From Auanema rhodensis (lineage: Eukaryota > Nematoda > Chromadorea > Rhabditida > Rhabditidae), in assembly GCA_964057225.1 (NCBI GenBank), contig OZ059898.1, positions 14,161,767 through 14,225,766 of the forward strand: a stretch of 64,000 nt of DNA, in the 5' to 3' direction. Under the pieces are notes generated by a model, which saw nothing but the letters and a program-made list of their open reading frames with translations, made no database searches and was not told where the DNA came from. Shown piece by piece: positions 41,369 through 54,716 of the stretch. Position 1 is the first letter of the stretch. Each line of letters opens with the position of its first letter. A program made the translations under genes and the position numbers.

Positions 41369-42167
41369 CTAACCATACCCGCTTATTTTCGGTCGTTTTT
41401 TCTATTTAAGGATGACAATTCTTGGAAAACGTTAAGCATCAGGTTGATACATGCTGAATGATGACGGTAATGATGATGATGAAGATGATTTAACATGACA
41501 ATTTAGAATAGATTAAGTCTCCATTCTTAACTATACCTACATTCATATATATGTTATATACATATAGTTATCTATATATATTTTTTTTAAAAACTTGAAA
41601 AACCTAATGATGATTATCATCATTTTCGTTGTTTTCGCCTATCATCAGTTGAAAATGTGATTTGACTATACGTGAATTACGTGAATTCCTCGAATAATGC
41701 AAATGATACATCCGATTGAACCAATTAATCTCATTAGAATATTATTTTTCCACATGTAAATGCATAAGACGGTTGTATACAGTGTACTTTTCCTATTTCA
41801 AATTATATTTTATTTTATTTTTTAAAAGAAATTTATAAAATAAACTTATATTATTCATTAATCTATATATAAACATAATTATATACTTATTAATTGAAGA
41901 TGAATAAGAGAATAAATAAATAATTTTTTATATTATATGATATAGCTAATTATTTATTTAATTAACATTTCATCTATAAATTACTATTCTATTGGTTAAA
42001 AGGTTGTAATTTGAAAAAAATACTTATGAAATCAGCATGATGATGTTTGGTAATAAGGTAATGTATTTATAAATAACAGATTTATCTAAGTAGATACTGT
42101 ATGTTTCATTTGTTTTGTTGTTTAATTTGCTTATTAGGTTCAACAAGAGAGATGTAGAGAGATGTAA

Positions 42168-42214
<47 letters not shown>

Positions 42215-44431
42215 ATAGAAGTTAACCAAATAGATTTTCTAATATTATCATACAGTTGAGCAACAATAATGAAATTGAATTGTTACTTATACATACGGAA
42301 ATGATTTCTTCTAAGTCTGTGACAAGTAAAGTCATTGTAAATATGGTGGAAATGAAGCTAAAAAGTAAATAATAAGGAAATTAGAAAATAAAAAATAAAT
42401 TGTTATATGTAGAATTAAATGATTTAGAATGGAATTTTAAAATTTAAAATAACTAAAAATATTTTAAAATATTAATAATAAAACTTTTTATTGAAACTAT
42501 AAAAATAGATTTTCCTTTTTAAAATATATAAGTTTTGAAAAACTTCATTTGGATATATTCTTCTAATTGTTTTTTAAGTTTATTTCAGTTTTAAAAATAT
42601 TTTTTCTTAGAAATTAACAAGAGGAAGTATTATTTTAAAAATGTTTCTGAACATTTTGATTGTTTTATATTAGATCTTTGAATATTTTATCTAAAGAATT
42701 ATAGTAATCTGAAGCTTGAACTTCAACTAGACTTCATTCTTTTCCTCTTTCTCATCATTTTGTTTCATTATCTCCCTCTCCCTCTCACACTCTCTCTCTC
42801 TCTCTCTCCCTCTCAATCTCTCTCTCTCTCTCTCTCTCTATTTCGAACAATTGCCAATCCTGGAAATATCATAACATATGTGTTAAAAACATGAAAATTA
42901 CAAACTTCAGACTTTGGAGAAATGAGAAAAACCAAGTCAAATCTAATATTATACTTGTTGATCTTAGATTCTCTGAAATAGCGTGGGATAGTTGCCATAC
43001 GGAAAATTAGAGATCTAAACTCTTTTCATTCCCATTTCAGAGGAAAATGGGAATATGATGACTTGATGTCATTTAGCAGCTTAGGTTGCCATTAAGCAAT
43101 AAGAAATATATAATATATCTTTTTAATATTTATCATCTTTTTCCTCTTAATTGACTAATCTATGCTTTATCTTTAAATACAAAAGCTTAAATATTCATAA
43201 AGATCAGTGATTTATAAAGCTTATACAAGTTGTAAAAGTTGCTCATTTCTCATTATTCATCTTTTTTTTTTCAACAAAATATTCTTTAAATCAAGTTTTA
43301 TTTCAAGATTATCAAATAAATGTTTCAATTCTAAGTTAATTTATTGTGCAAAAGTTATGTTTTAATTTATATGATATGTATAGAATCCGCCAACATAATT
43401 TAACTTATTACATTATTATTATTATAAAATATAATATTGTTTATCTTTATTTATATTCTTTATACTTAATTAAATTTATATATTTTATAATTTTTAATAT
43501 AAAATAGTTAAAAATTATATAAAAGTATGACTTATATACATGTACATACACATGATGATGTTCTCAGTTTCAATCCAATATCATGTGTGGATCAGGCTTC
43601 AACCGTATCTCAGGTCTCAAGCTATTTCTTTAAATTTTCTCCATTTTTCTTGAACGAATTAGAGAATATTCTTCATTTCTCTAGCTTATATCATTTTACT
43701 TAAATTATTTTAATCTTAAATATTCATAGATTTTCTTCAAATAATTGGTTGGCAAATTCTTTTTTTTTATTAAAGTTGAAAACTTCCGATATTAAGATCA
43801 TACTATATACGTACCTTGAACTCCTTTTTTTGTGAAAAGAAAATAAGAAAAAACACAAAAACTTGCTTGCAGCATATTATTTCCCAAATAGTATTTTTGG
43901 AAAAGAATTAGAAAAAAAATTAAAATTTGTTTGATAAAAATAGAAACACGTGAAAGGTTCTAGGGAGATAGATAGAGAGATAGAGATAGAGAGGGAGGGA
44001 AAAAGAGAAAAAGAGTACAAAAATTGGAAAAAAGAAAGAAAATTTTAATGAATTCAAATGATACAATAGAAGATAAATTATTATTTTTATTTTTTTTTAA
44101 TGAAAAATATATAATATAATACTAACTATATACTATATTAATTATATATTATAAATATATATACATAGATAAGTTTCTATATAATCTATATACTATATAC
44201 TATATATTCTAATGTAAAATCTTTTTTAAAATTATATATTTTGATTTGAAATTCATTATAATTTTTCTGTTATTTTTATATTTCACTGTTTATGATGATT
44301 TCAAGACATTCTAGTCAATCTCTGTCTGCCTGTATTTTCGAATTTTTGTTTATTTTCTTATCTCCAAATGTCTTTTTTTTCCAAATTTATTTATTTATTT
44401 CAGGTTTTTATTATAAAAAATATAAATAAAG
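41369..44431. other. AT-rich flank of the GPCR gene
   Basis: Almost entirely AT-rich. It holds GA arrays at 42176-42214, CT arrays at 42790-42840 and scattered TA repeats. A TTTATTTCAG site ends at 44403, 29 bases before the GPCR start codon, and is a plausible trans-splice acceptor. No gene supported. Confidence 0.45.
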
Positions 44432-47400
44432 ATGTCAAATATAATACAAACATATATTATAGCATCAGCTGCTATTATTACAATTCCAATCTATATTTGG
44501 GTTTTAATTATTTTAATTAAAGGTCGCAAACGTGAACGATTTAACAGTCATTTCTATTCTATTTCCATATCTCATGTAAGTTTTTTTTAGTTTTCTTAAT
44601 TTGTTTTTAAATATATTAATTTATATATTTATTCTAAGAAATAATTAAGTTTTAAGTTCTTTTGGAAATTACACAAAAACCTTTTCCCATCTCACGTGCA
44701 CATATGCAACACGACTTTTTAGTTTATTCACATCAGGAAATATGATGAGAATTCATGAGAAAAACATAAAAAATCTTTTCAATTAGTACTAATTATCCAG
44801 TTCTCGTGTAGTATATGAAGAGTACGTTAAGGAAAGTTTCAAATATTCTTAGAATTTCGATAAAACACAATATTAATTTTACTTCTTTGCTCTCCAAAGT
44901 TGAAATATCAAAAATCCATGGCATAATTGAAAAGATCAGAAGAAAATCTATTCAGATAGAATAACTAAAAGAAATATAATTTAAACAAAATTATTCTTTA
45001 TGTTAATAAATTTATTTATAAACTACATATAGTATGTATAGTTAATCCCAAATACATCTATTTCTTCAAAATAATCTACTAATCTTCTATCAAAATATCA
45101 AATAATTTACTTTAAAAATAAGAAAATCAATTGTATTTCTATCTTCTTCTTCTTCAAAAATTCTCATCTCCTTCTGCTATTCATCTTTAAAACCTTCAAG
45201 ATCAAACAATCCCAATTCAAATTTCGTATATAAGTGAACTACGTCTGAATAATCAATAACATTAGCTCTAAAGAACGTATTGATACGTCCAACAGCCATC
45301 AGAATATCTGTATTATTCAGATATTCGTATAAAACTAATTTAGCTGAAAGTAGTTTATCTTTACTGAAATAAACAAAATCATTTTGAATGAAATAAAAGT
45401 CAAATCTTACCTTTCAAAATAGTTTTTTGGAGGTTCACTTGTATTCATTTAGTTCTTTAGGAAATTATTGTTATAAACTTCTTTAAATAAAAATAAAAAT
45501 AACAAAAGTTCTTTCAATCAATAAATACAAAATATTATTTTAAAGTTTATAACTTTTCTTATTCTAAATGAAATTTCAAATAGTTCGTTTATTAAAACAT
45601 GAAGATAAATCACAAAACTGATATAAAGTTTTGGGTTCAAGTTCCTTTTCTACTCTTCGAAGTTCTCTTTCTCGATGTAGATTGGCAAATAACGTAAACT
45701 TAAGCACATCAGATGAGTTGTAATGCGGCTCTGGCTCAGCTCTGGTTTTGAAATCTCCTTGTTCGAATCTGTCGAACCAACCACGAACAATTCCCATGTC
45801 AGTTTCCTGACTGAAGACTGTGTTAAGTCTTATTGAAGCAAGAACCGGATCCGTTCCATTAATGTATTCATAGATCAATACAGTATGCATATCAAGTGAA
45901 TACATTATCATTTTCTTAATATAATTCATTATAATTAATATAATTAAGAAGAATATATTAAGAAAATCTTTAAACTATACCTAAGCTATTGGTAGAGTAG
46001 AGCCTTGCGCCTCCTTTCACTATTGCTCACGAATTGACAAAGTGATGAAAGAAATTTAAAGAAGAAATATCATTATCATATTATGAAATAGGATTTAATC
46101 CATTTTCTCATAGTAAACCACAACTCTCTATAACCTCAGGTTATACAATAATATTATTAGTAATAGCTCATCATTGATTTATGAGAAACAATTAAGATTA
46201 TGAAATTTTGTTTTTAATTTAAATAATTAGAAAATAAATAAATAAATAGAAAAAGACTTATTATTTTCAAAAAAAATTATTATTTTAAACCGAAAATGAA
46301 CTATATGAACATAAAAATAATAATAAATATTATAAATAAATGTATTTCCTTAAGTAAATTACAAAATATTTATTAATAAAAATAATTTTTCAGGGCTTTA
46401 TTGATATTGTTGGATTTTTAGTAACATTTTTATCATTTAATATACGTGGAATATCAATATTTAAACCATTTTTTTGGTCATTAAATGATACTATTATTGT
46501 ACAATTTACTTATACACAAACATATTATTTTATGTATGCAAGATTTATTGGTGTTGTATTAATATCAATACAACGATGTCTTACAGTATCATATCATACT
46601 TCATCAATTAATTTTGTAAGTTTACAATTTTATTTATTATTATTATTATTATTATATAAATAATATTATTAAAATATATATATTATATACTATATCACGA
46701 TATATTACTTCTATATTCCACATTCAGATTTATATTAATGAGCTCACAAGAGCTCGGCGGTGGAGAGGGGGGGGCGGTGTACTGTAATCGAACTTCAAAC
46801 ATATTTTCAAAAGTAATTTCGTAGAAGAACCTGCTGAAAGTTCCATATTTTCACAGAAATTATATAAATAAAAAGATATTCTGCAACTCAAGTTGTTATG
46901 ATTCACAAACTTGTTAATTCAAAAAAAAATCAGCAAAAAGAAGAAAGAAAACATTGCTTGCAGAATAAAAATCATATTTTCTATTCCAAAAATTAATTAA
47001 ATTGAATATATTCAAGTTCAAAATAATCATATATCATATATCATATAGTCTGCTCTAATTACGTTTTCCAGGTTTTTCAAAATGCTCCAACCTGGTCATT
47101 TTTCCTTATACAATGGTTATTACCAATACCATTATGTATAGACATTATGTTTGCTGATATGACATATGATAATCCAAATAGTTTGAATCATGTCATTAGT
47201 TATAATTTTTTATTTGTAAGTATACTATACGTATAATTAAGATTTTTAAAAATTTTTATAATTAAAGGGTCACTATATACGAGCAACAGTTATACCTGTA
47301 ATATGTACAATCATTTGTATTTTTTGTTATGGATCTATTATTTATACATTTCGTCAAAATAATTTTCATAAACATTCAAAAAAGTAAGAAAATTTCATTT

Positions 47401-47720
47401 AAAATATTGTTTAAACTTGAATTTATTTTCAGTGGAACTCGAGAACTTAAGCTGAGCATTCAGGTTGTTGGGCTTTTAGTCGGTTTACTACTTATTGCTA
47501 CTCATTTCATGATGCAACTTATATTTCTCATTGTAGATGTAAGTTCATATATGTAAATTCACAAATATTTCTGTATTATACTTACAAGCTTATACTGTAA
47601 TCAGGCGGAACTTGTGTCTCTTGTGGCGAGTAAAGCATGAGTTCGATGAAGAAATGGCTATATGATTATGAAATGAAAAGAATATAATTCATAATCTAGT
47701 TTATACAGTTAAGCATATGT

Positions 47721-47761
<41 letters not shown>

Positions 47762-48247
47762 AAAGAACAAGGAATCTTTCAAAACGTTCTGAGAAGAAGA
47801 AAAGTACAGCTGATCATCTAGTAGATCTTCAAGATGAATAGAATATATTTCTTTCTTTTTGACCTTTTAAAAAGAAAAAAATCTAGAAATCTTCGATTAA
47901 ACTTATAATTTTCATTGAAAGACAAATACTTTTTGATTTCTTTTTTAAACAAAAGAAATCTTTAAACTAAATTATAATATTCAAAGAAATAATTTCTGTT
48001 TTATAGAATACTAGTGCGATTATGACGATGAGATCGTTCCTACCAGTTTATAACGGATTTTTAACATTCATAAATCCATGGATGATGGTTATAATAAACA
48101 CGTAAGTTATTTATTTATTATTTTATTTATTTATTTATTTTTATTTTAAGAGATATTCGAAAATCAATTATTCGTAAATCGTTAGATCGTGACAGTACTG
48201 TTGTGAATATGCGACAGCAAAGTACTATACCTAGCTTGTCGAAGTAA
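44432..48247 (+). CDS. Srv-like serpentine chemoreceptor (7TM GPCR)
   Basis: Seven exons: 44432-44575, 46394-46615, 47072-47215, 47268-47383, 47433-47538, 48007-48101, 48151-48247. They join in frame to about 307 residues, the usual size for this class. Seven hydrophobic helices are visible: TYIIASAAIITIPIYIWVLI (1), GFIDIVGFLVTFLSF (2), YYFMYARFIGVVLISIQRC (3), WSFFLIQWLLPIPLCIDIMF (4), ATVIPVICTIICIFCYGSII (5), SIQVVGLLVGLLLIATHFMM (6) and LPVYNGFLTFINPWMMVIIN (7). The IQRCLTVSYH stretch after helix 3 is typical of the nematode Srv/Srg group. Such receptors are usually expressed in chemosensory neurons, where ligands are mostly unknown. Intron 1 is 1.8 kb and carries two antisense mini-genes. 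The exact family (Srv, Srg or Sru) is not certain. Confidence 0.82.
45177..45448 (-). CDS. Mini-gene encoding a lone mariner-type (HTH_48) DNA-binding domain, copy 1
   Basis: Two minus-strand exons (45448-45411, 45363-45177) joined by a 47-nt intron with GTAAGA and TTTCAG ends encode 74 residues. Almost the whole protein matches the N-terminal helix-turn-helix of Mos1/mariner transposases (HTH_48): KLVLYEYLNNTDILMAVGRI, then NTFFRANV and YTKFELGLFDLEG, compared with the family pattern LYEFxxGxxAxExxRxIxxxF...WFxxFxxGDF. It stops right after the domain, with no linker or DDD/E catalytic part. The Trp of the second motif is lost. It lies antisense in intron 1 of the GPCR gene, 130 nt from a relative. 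An intact frame and spliced structure suggest a domesticated protein rather than a dead transposon. Confidence 0.7.
45576..45929 (-). CDS. Mariner-type (HTH_48) domain protein, copy 2
   Basis: A single minus-strand frame of up to 117 residues. The domain HTVLIYEYINGTDPVLASIR, NTVFSQET and GWFDRFEQGDFKTRAEPEP fits the HTH_48 pattern of Mos1/mariner transposases well and keeps WFxxFxxGDF. It aligns with the neighbouring 74-residue protein (shared LxYEYxNxTD, RxNTxF, FxxGxF). A charged tail follows (ANLHRERELRRVEKELEPK), ending at 45576; no transposase catalytic domain is seen there. The true start is unsure: the first ATG is in AT-rich sequence, later ATG codons stand 10-20 residues before the domain, and an upstream exon near 45970-46020 is possible. 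It is antisense within intron 1 of the GPCR gene. Confidence 0.65.
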   Translation of the reverse strand: MNYIKKMIMYSLDMHTVLIYEYINGTDPVLASIRLNTVFSQETDMGIVRGWFDRFEQGDFKTRAEPEPHYNSSDVLKFTLFANLHRERELRRVEKELEPKTLYQFCDLSSCFNKRTI

Positions 48248-48932
48248 TGAAAATCCATAAAATTTTTATATAAATTCATATACATATGTACTAACTTATA
48301 TTTCAAAAATTTTTTTTTTGCTCAATAATGTACTTTTTCTTTATTTTTTTATTTTTTTTTAATAAATAATTAAATTTAAATGAGATAATATTAAATATAT
48401 ATAATAACAACAATATATAATGATTGAAAAATCATTTTATATAGTTAATATGATCAATATATTTCAGATAATATTAAGTTTTTTAATTTTATTTTAGAAA
48501 AACAACATGAAAAGTATTTATTTTTTGAGAAAAAAAAGAATAAAATGAAATTAACATGATACAGAGAGAGACAGAGAGAGAGACAGAGAGAGAAAGTAAA
48601 AGAGAGAGAGATGAACAGGTAGGTGTATATAAAAGAGAGAGAGAGAGAGAATTAATATATAGATTATCATAATGATTATATATAATATTCTTTTTTTTTC
48701 TTTTTTTAAACTACAGTTATTGTATTGGAAATGTAAGAAGACATGAAAGAAAGAAAAATCATAGATTGAGATAGCAAGCAAGCAAGTAAGCAAGCAAGTA
48801 AGTAAGTTACTTCATGTTAGTAAGAAGAATGAAGTAAGATTAATCACATTCAATCATTTGAAAATATGCTTTCTCCATCCTTATTATAATTTTTTTCTTT
48901 TTTTTTGTGGTTTTTGTTGTTTAAACTAATAT
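48248..48932. other. Convergent intergenic region
   Basis: Between the 3' ends of the GPCR (+) and the small peptide gene (-). It holds purine-rich GA repeats at about 48560-48650 and a short AAGC/AAGT tetranucleotide repeat at 48775-48806. No gene seen. Confidence 0.5.
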
Positions 48933-50636
48933 TTAACTTGAATGATATTCTCGTCCATTAAACGGCACATCATACAGAAATGCGCGAACTAGTGGCTGAG
49001 CTTCATCGCCGGAGTAAGGTGTCAATACCAGATTCTGAAATTATAAAATTTCAATTAAATACTTAGAAAACTATTAAATGAATTGAAGAACTATTTCATT
49101 TTCTTCCTTAATTCTCATATTTCAATTATTTATGGAAGTTTCTATTACTTTTTCGAAAGTTGTCACATGCAGTTACAACGCTTCAGGAAATCTTAGCGAT
49201 GTCTGACCTCTGACCCATCATATGTATATCCAGCTCCTTCCCTCCCCCCCCCCTACTCATTTTCTATTTATTAATCTTTATTTTGTTTTTTTTTGGAAAA
49301 TTTATATAAATATATTTGAAGAATAATATAAAGAAATTATTAAATCCTAGAAAATACTAGAAATAGTCAGCAAATTTAAGAATAAAATTAAATCAAAACC
49401 TGCAATTTAGGTAAATAAATCAAAATAATTTGACTTTTGTTCTAACAACTTTTATCAATTTTTTTCTAAGAAAAAGCTAACCGACTTGTTTCTTGTTTAT
49501 GATTTTCTTATAATTTTTTATAAAATTAATATATATATATATATATATAGTTAAGCATATCGGTATTTTTAATATAATATAATAATTTATTAAATATTAT
49601 ATTATAAAAATTTAGTTTAAATGGTTTGCGAAGCTTAACGTTGATCGGATCAACGATGATTAGATCAGGAATTTTCGAGTTTTTATTGTAAATCAAATGG
49701 AAAATTAAATAAAAAGTTTTTTAAATATTGCGATTCATTAGTATTAATCTCAATAATTCAGAAATAATTTTAATAAAGTAATGTTTGACGTTGATCTACT
49801 GATTGATATTCAGAAACTTTTGAACCAAATCCATATAATCTCATAGAAAATTATAGTCTTTTTCTGATCTTTTCTAAGCTTTAATAGAAAAGTTTTAATA
49901 AAAATGCTGGATATATTAATAAAATCTCAAAAATTGAATGAATTATATTGAAGAAGAATGAAAAGAATGTGTTACTTTGTGCTCAAAATTCATTTAAATA
50001 ATTATTTTTTGAATAAAATGAATTATTAGATGAATATTCATCTTCATCCATCAGATTATTTATTGAAAAAAAGATTATTTGAAAGAAATAAATCAAAACT
50101 TACGGATCTCTTGTCAATTGTATTCTCAGAATTCTCATATTTAGGTAATGGAAGATAACGATAGCTTCGTCCACTTCGGAATAGAGCTCCTCGTAAGCAG
50201 TGAACTGATGTCAAGCAAATGACAGCCAAAAGCAGAACTGAATGGAAAGAATTGTATTTTTATCTTAACTATATTCATATAATTATCCAAAAAAAGGTTA
50301 AAAATTCTCGGATATTGGGTTAAGTTGGTGTTGTTTCTCATCTCAAGTATACTCTGTCATTGCAGATATTTTGGAAAAAAAGGTTGCAAAATTAATTGTT
50401 TAATAGATCTTTATACATGAATAATATATGAAGTTAAGAGATTAGATATCATTTATCCATCTTTTAAACTTTAAAGTTTCAAGTAAAGTTTGACTTTCAT
50501 ATAAAACTTTCTTAACTAATATGTAATAGTTAATGATTTCATATTATATATATATATATATATATATAATACTTTATCTATTAAAATATTTTATAATACT
50601 TGAAAGCAACTTACGAATCTGGAGACGTCGATTCAT
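48933..50636 (-). CDS. Small secreted protein, candidate neuropeptide precursor
   Basis: Three minus-strand exons (50636-50615, 50237-50104, 49034-48933) encode 84 residues. A clear signal peptide (MNRRLQILLLLAVICLTSVH, then C) is followed by a short mature part: LRGALFRSGRSYRYLPLPKY, ENSENTIDKRS, NLVLTPYSGDEAQ and PLVRAFLYDVPFNGREYHSS. It contains a KR site, an SGR that could mark an amidated end, and possible single-Arg sites, but no Cys in the mature part. These are features of a peptide precursor, though no repeated core peptide is seen and I do not recognise the family. Intron 2 is 1,069 nt. It could also be a short extracellular structural protein. Confidence 0.65.
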
Positions 50637-51473
50637 GGCGAAGGCTATTGTATAGAATGATAATCTGGCAGTCCCGCCTCCTTACCTGAATTTTGAGGAT
50701 AATTCTATCAAGAACAAAAGATATAGTAAAGAGTATATAGAGTAATAGAGAAATAAAGAAATGATATAGAATATGAAATTAAAAAGAAAGAAACTAGACA
50801 TTATCTTTTGAAGAAAAAAAAAGTTAAAATACTTCTTAGATTGAAGAATATGTCACGAAGATCCTCCCATTTTAAGAGAGAGAGAGAGAGAGAGGGTGGG
50901 AGGATGGCTCTTAGAAGACTTGCTTGGAAAAGAAGGCGGATCGCGAAAAAAAAAACAAATTAAAAGAGAAATTAAAATCTTTTCCAATTATATTTCTCTG
51001 AGAAATTGAGCTTTCTAGAAGTTCACCAGTTCCTTGATGGACTTGATAACGATAAAACGAATGATGACGTGTTTTTTTCTTCTACTACTTGAAACAGCAG
51101 ACTACGTATAAGTATAGAGATTGTGATAAAAGAGAGGGAATATTGCAAAACTTAGAAATAGCTCGAACTACTGAGCACAGGTTTGCGACGTTGATGATCA
51201 ACAGATGTCGTCATAGCTGTTGTGGCCATCAGAATGACTTTACCATGTACAGGAAAGAAGCAGTTGATTCATGATGGACAGAAGGAATGAAAAAAGGAAA
51301 AAATACGTCAGATGAAGCAACACTTAGCTTTTGCTGATGGAAAAGTTGAATTACATTGAGCGGAAATCAAAAAGACCCAAGAAGCGGAAAGGTTAATTTT
51401 CGGTTTCTATCAATGAGTAAGATCGTATCGGATAGTATAGTATAATGAGATTGAGAGCACAAGAATTTGAAAA

Positions 51474-51517
<44 letters not shown>

Positions 51518-51789
51518 AAGAGACTAAGAGAAATACGTTTAAATTGACTGAAAAAAAATGATTTTTTTATTATTTATATAGATGTATCGGTCTATGGTTT
51601 TGGATATTGTAGGCATTCAGGGTTGTGATATGCGCTGAGATTAGTTCATCTTCTTCTGAGCTTGTAATCTTTATGGGGTAGCGGATACAGAAAATGCAAA
51701 AAAAAACTATTATTTACTATATTCATATTTTGTATATAAATTATATAAAATATATTGTAAATTTAGCAAAATATTAGTAAGAAACTGGG

Positions 51790-51821
<32 letters not shown>

Positions 51822-52261
51822 GTTTAATGAAGAAAATAAATGGTGATTGAATTATATTTTGTATTTTTTAAATATATTTAATGAATAATATACAAATACA
51901 ATATTACAATATCTTTAATATAATTTATAATTTTTCCTTTTTTTTTTTCATTTTTATTATATTTATTACAAAAATTGTGATGAAATTATGAAAATTCAAT
52001 TGACTTTTCGTTCAATGAGTTACCATGGATGCTAACCTTGTTTATGACTCAAATGACTTCAAAAGTATTTGATAAAATATAATAAAGTATAACTATATGA
52101 TATTTTAATATATATTATATATTATATATAATTTTTATTCAACCTTTTCTTTCAAAATATATTCAATATATATATATATATATACATATATAGATGGATA
52201 TTGGACAATTGCCATATATCAATACGACTTATTGAGTAAAAGATAACAAAACTCATATCTC

Positions 52262-52301
<40 letters not shown>

Positions 52302-53113
52302 AGGATTTGAAAGGTACTCAAGAAGAGAGGTGAGAAAGAATGGTTGTATAGAAAAGGATAAGAGTAAGTGAGATTTAGATCGGCAATAATCCAAAAGCTT
52401 GAACGCAAGCACAAGGAGGAAGATACAAGACAAGGGGGGATGTATAACCTTTATCTTTTTTTTATTTTTATCCTAATTTGACGTCAAGAAACAGATTTAC
52501 AAGTGATAATAATTAAATTAAATTATATCTACATGTATATATATAATCTAAAAATAATTTATTTAACTATGCTAACTTATAACACGTATTGTTATTTCGT
52601 TTTACTTTTTTTTTTAAAGTTTGAGAAAAAAAAAGGAAAATTTATTCAGATTTTTGAAAATAATTGGTTTTTCCTCTTATTCTTTGCTTCTTTTTAATTA
52701 TTTTATTAACAACAAGTTAAGAGATAAAACTAGAAGTTATATGATGATGGCAGAGTTGATGATGTCGGCTTTTTCATTGCACGGCATCAGCTCACATACA
52801 AACGATATATGCAATTTTATTCTTTTTTATTATAAATTTAGACATATATTACATGTTTTTGTTGCTTTGAAAACGTTTCCAACTCTCTTATGTCGTTAAA
52901 TAATCCGATTCATCAGCGGTTTTTATGAAGTTTTTTTATGCTTATCAAAGCTTAGACAAGCTTAGCTCAGGATACAAGTCTGGGAAACGAAAATTGGTTA
53001 TAACATTCAAAACCATTTACAGTAGAAAACGGCTGATAATTATATCATAGAAATAGAATAAGAAGAAAAGTATTTATTCTTTAAAGAAGAAGGAGAAAAA
53101 AAAATTTGAAATA
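50637..53113. other. Intergenic region with GA arrays
   Basis: Contains (GA)n arrays at 51479-51512, 51796-51822 and 52266-52299, and TA repeats near 52155-52190. A GC-richer patch at 51100-51290 has open frames on both strands but no motif. The 5' part is the likely promoter of the small peptide gene. Confidence 0.45.
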
Positions 53114-54682
53114 TCAATAGTTTTCTGAGGGAATCTCAGGAGGCCGTAAAGCTTTCATATCATCCATAATCATGTTATAGCTTGTTCGGACATTTGGATC
53201 TAACAACAGAGGAACCTCATGTTCGTGAAAATACTGAAAATGGCAAGAAAAGGTTACACATCGAGAATATTGCTTACTTCTCGAAACAGAACAGTAACAC
53301 GATCTTTGGTCATTTTGTAAATATCTCTGTAATCACAGTTGGATAGATGATCTCCTAGCTCATGAGCAGGTTTCCATTCCATCTCAACTGGATTATCAGC
53401 AATTGAAAATGAAAACTTCTGTAATCTTTTGCATATATTGTAATCCCATATCAATGATCATACTGTTCCATCTTCAATCCATCTGCTATTAACTTTCTTC
53501 CAAACAACTTCAATCATGCCTCGATTTTCAGCATTTTGTAGAATTCTATTCCGGAAAGATCTAAAAGAATTGCATTTCCTTCTTTTTTTTCGGAGAAGCA
53601 ATTGAAAGTTCCTGGTTCATTTAATGTTTTTTAAATTACTTACGTGCACGATTGAGATAAGCTTCGAACCGAATTTGATGGCAAGTATTTGAGTATCTGA
53701 AATGCTCATATTTCTGTTATTTTAGTTGTTTCAACGAATTTCTTACTGAATCTAATGATTGACAAGATATTTTATCAATATCTAATGTCGTTGACGATGA
53801 AATTGCATTAGTATTTTCAGATTTTAACGTGACAAAAGAATTTAAATACTGAGAAAAGCTGAAAAAGCAATATACGGATGTGTGTGTGTGATACATGACG
53901 CGCATATATATTTTTTTAAAAACTAACTGAATTTTTCCTAATTTAGGTTTTAATCTAGAACAAGTAAATGAGCATCCCCTTGACCAATTTGGGCATCGAA
54001 CTACCAATTCCGATAAGCTGTTCAACGAATTCAAATGCTGAACATATAAGATTGAACACATTAGATTTGGGAAAGCAACAGAAAAATAGAATTTGAGGGG
54101 ATGTGAGTCGAAGAGAAAAGTGTGAAATGGTTGAATCAACAGGACATACTTGTGATTCTTGATGATCAGCATATTCATCTCGACGAAAGACATGTAGACA
54201 TCTGAAATTTGATAAGATTCATATGAATGGAATTCTATTTTGCTTTAACAATAGCAGCCCCCCCCCTCCCCCATAAGCAGGTAAAGTATATTGAAGGGGA
54301 AGCATCTAGAAAACTTGTTTTTCAATACAAACCTTCGAGTATATATAGTTCCTCCTCGTGCTATGGCTCGGATATTTTCGGATTTCGGAATTTCTGGTAC
54401 ACATTCAACTTGAGCATTAATCTGAAACACATAACAACTTGAAATGAAAAACATATTTAACTATAAATATAATAACTTATAGTTATGTTACCATTAATGA
54501 TGCCTGCCTCAAGATTTCATTGTCTTTTTCCGGATATTTCTTAACTCCTTGTAACTTCTGAAAGACTATATTGGTAATATAGTGAAGGTAAATGTACAAT
54601 ATAAGTACATTGAATGTAAAAAATACAAACAAACTTTCTTAAATTACTATTTAAACTATTTGTTTATGTGCATAGTAAGTAA

Positions 54683-54716
<34 letters not shown>

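Noticed and set aside
45576-45929. Full mariner transposon
   Set aside because: Only the helix-turn-helix part is present. No Asp-Asp-Asp/Glu catalytic region or terminal inverted repeats were found next to it.
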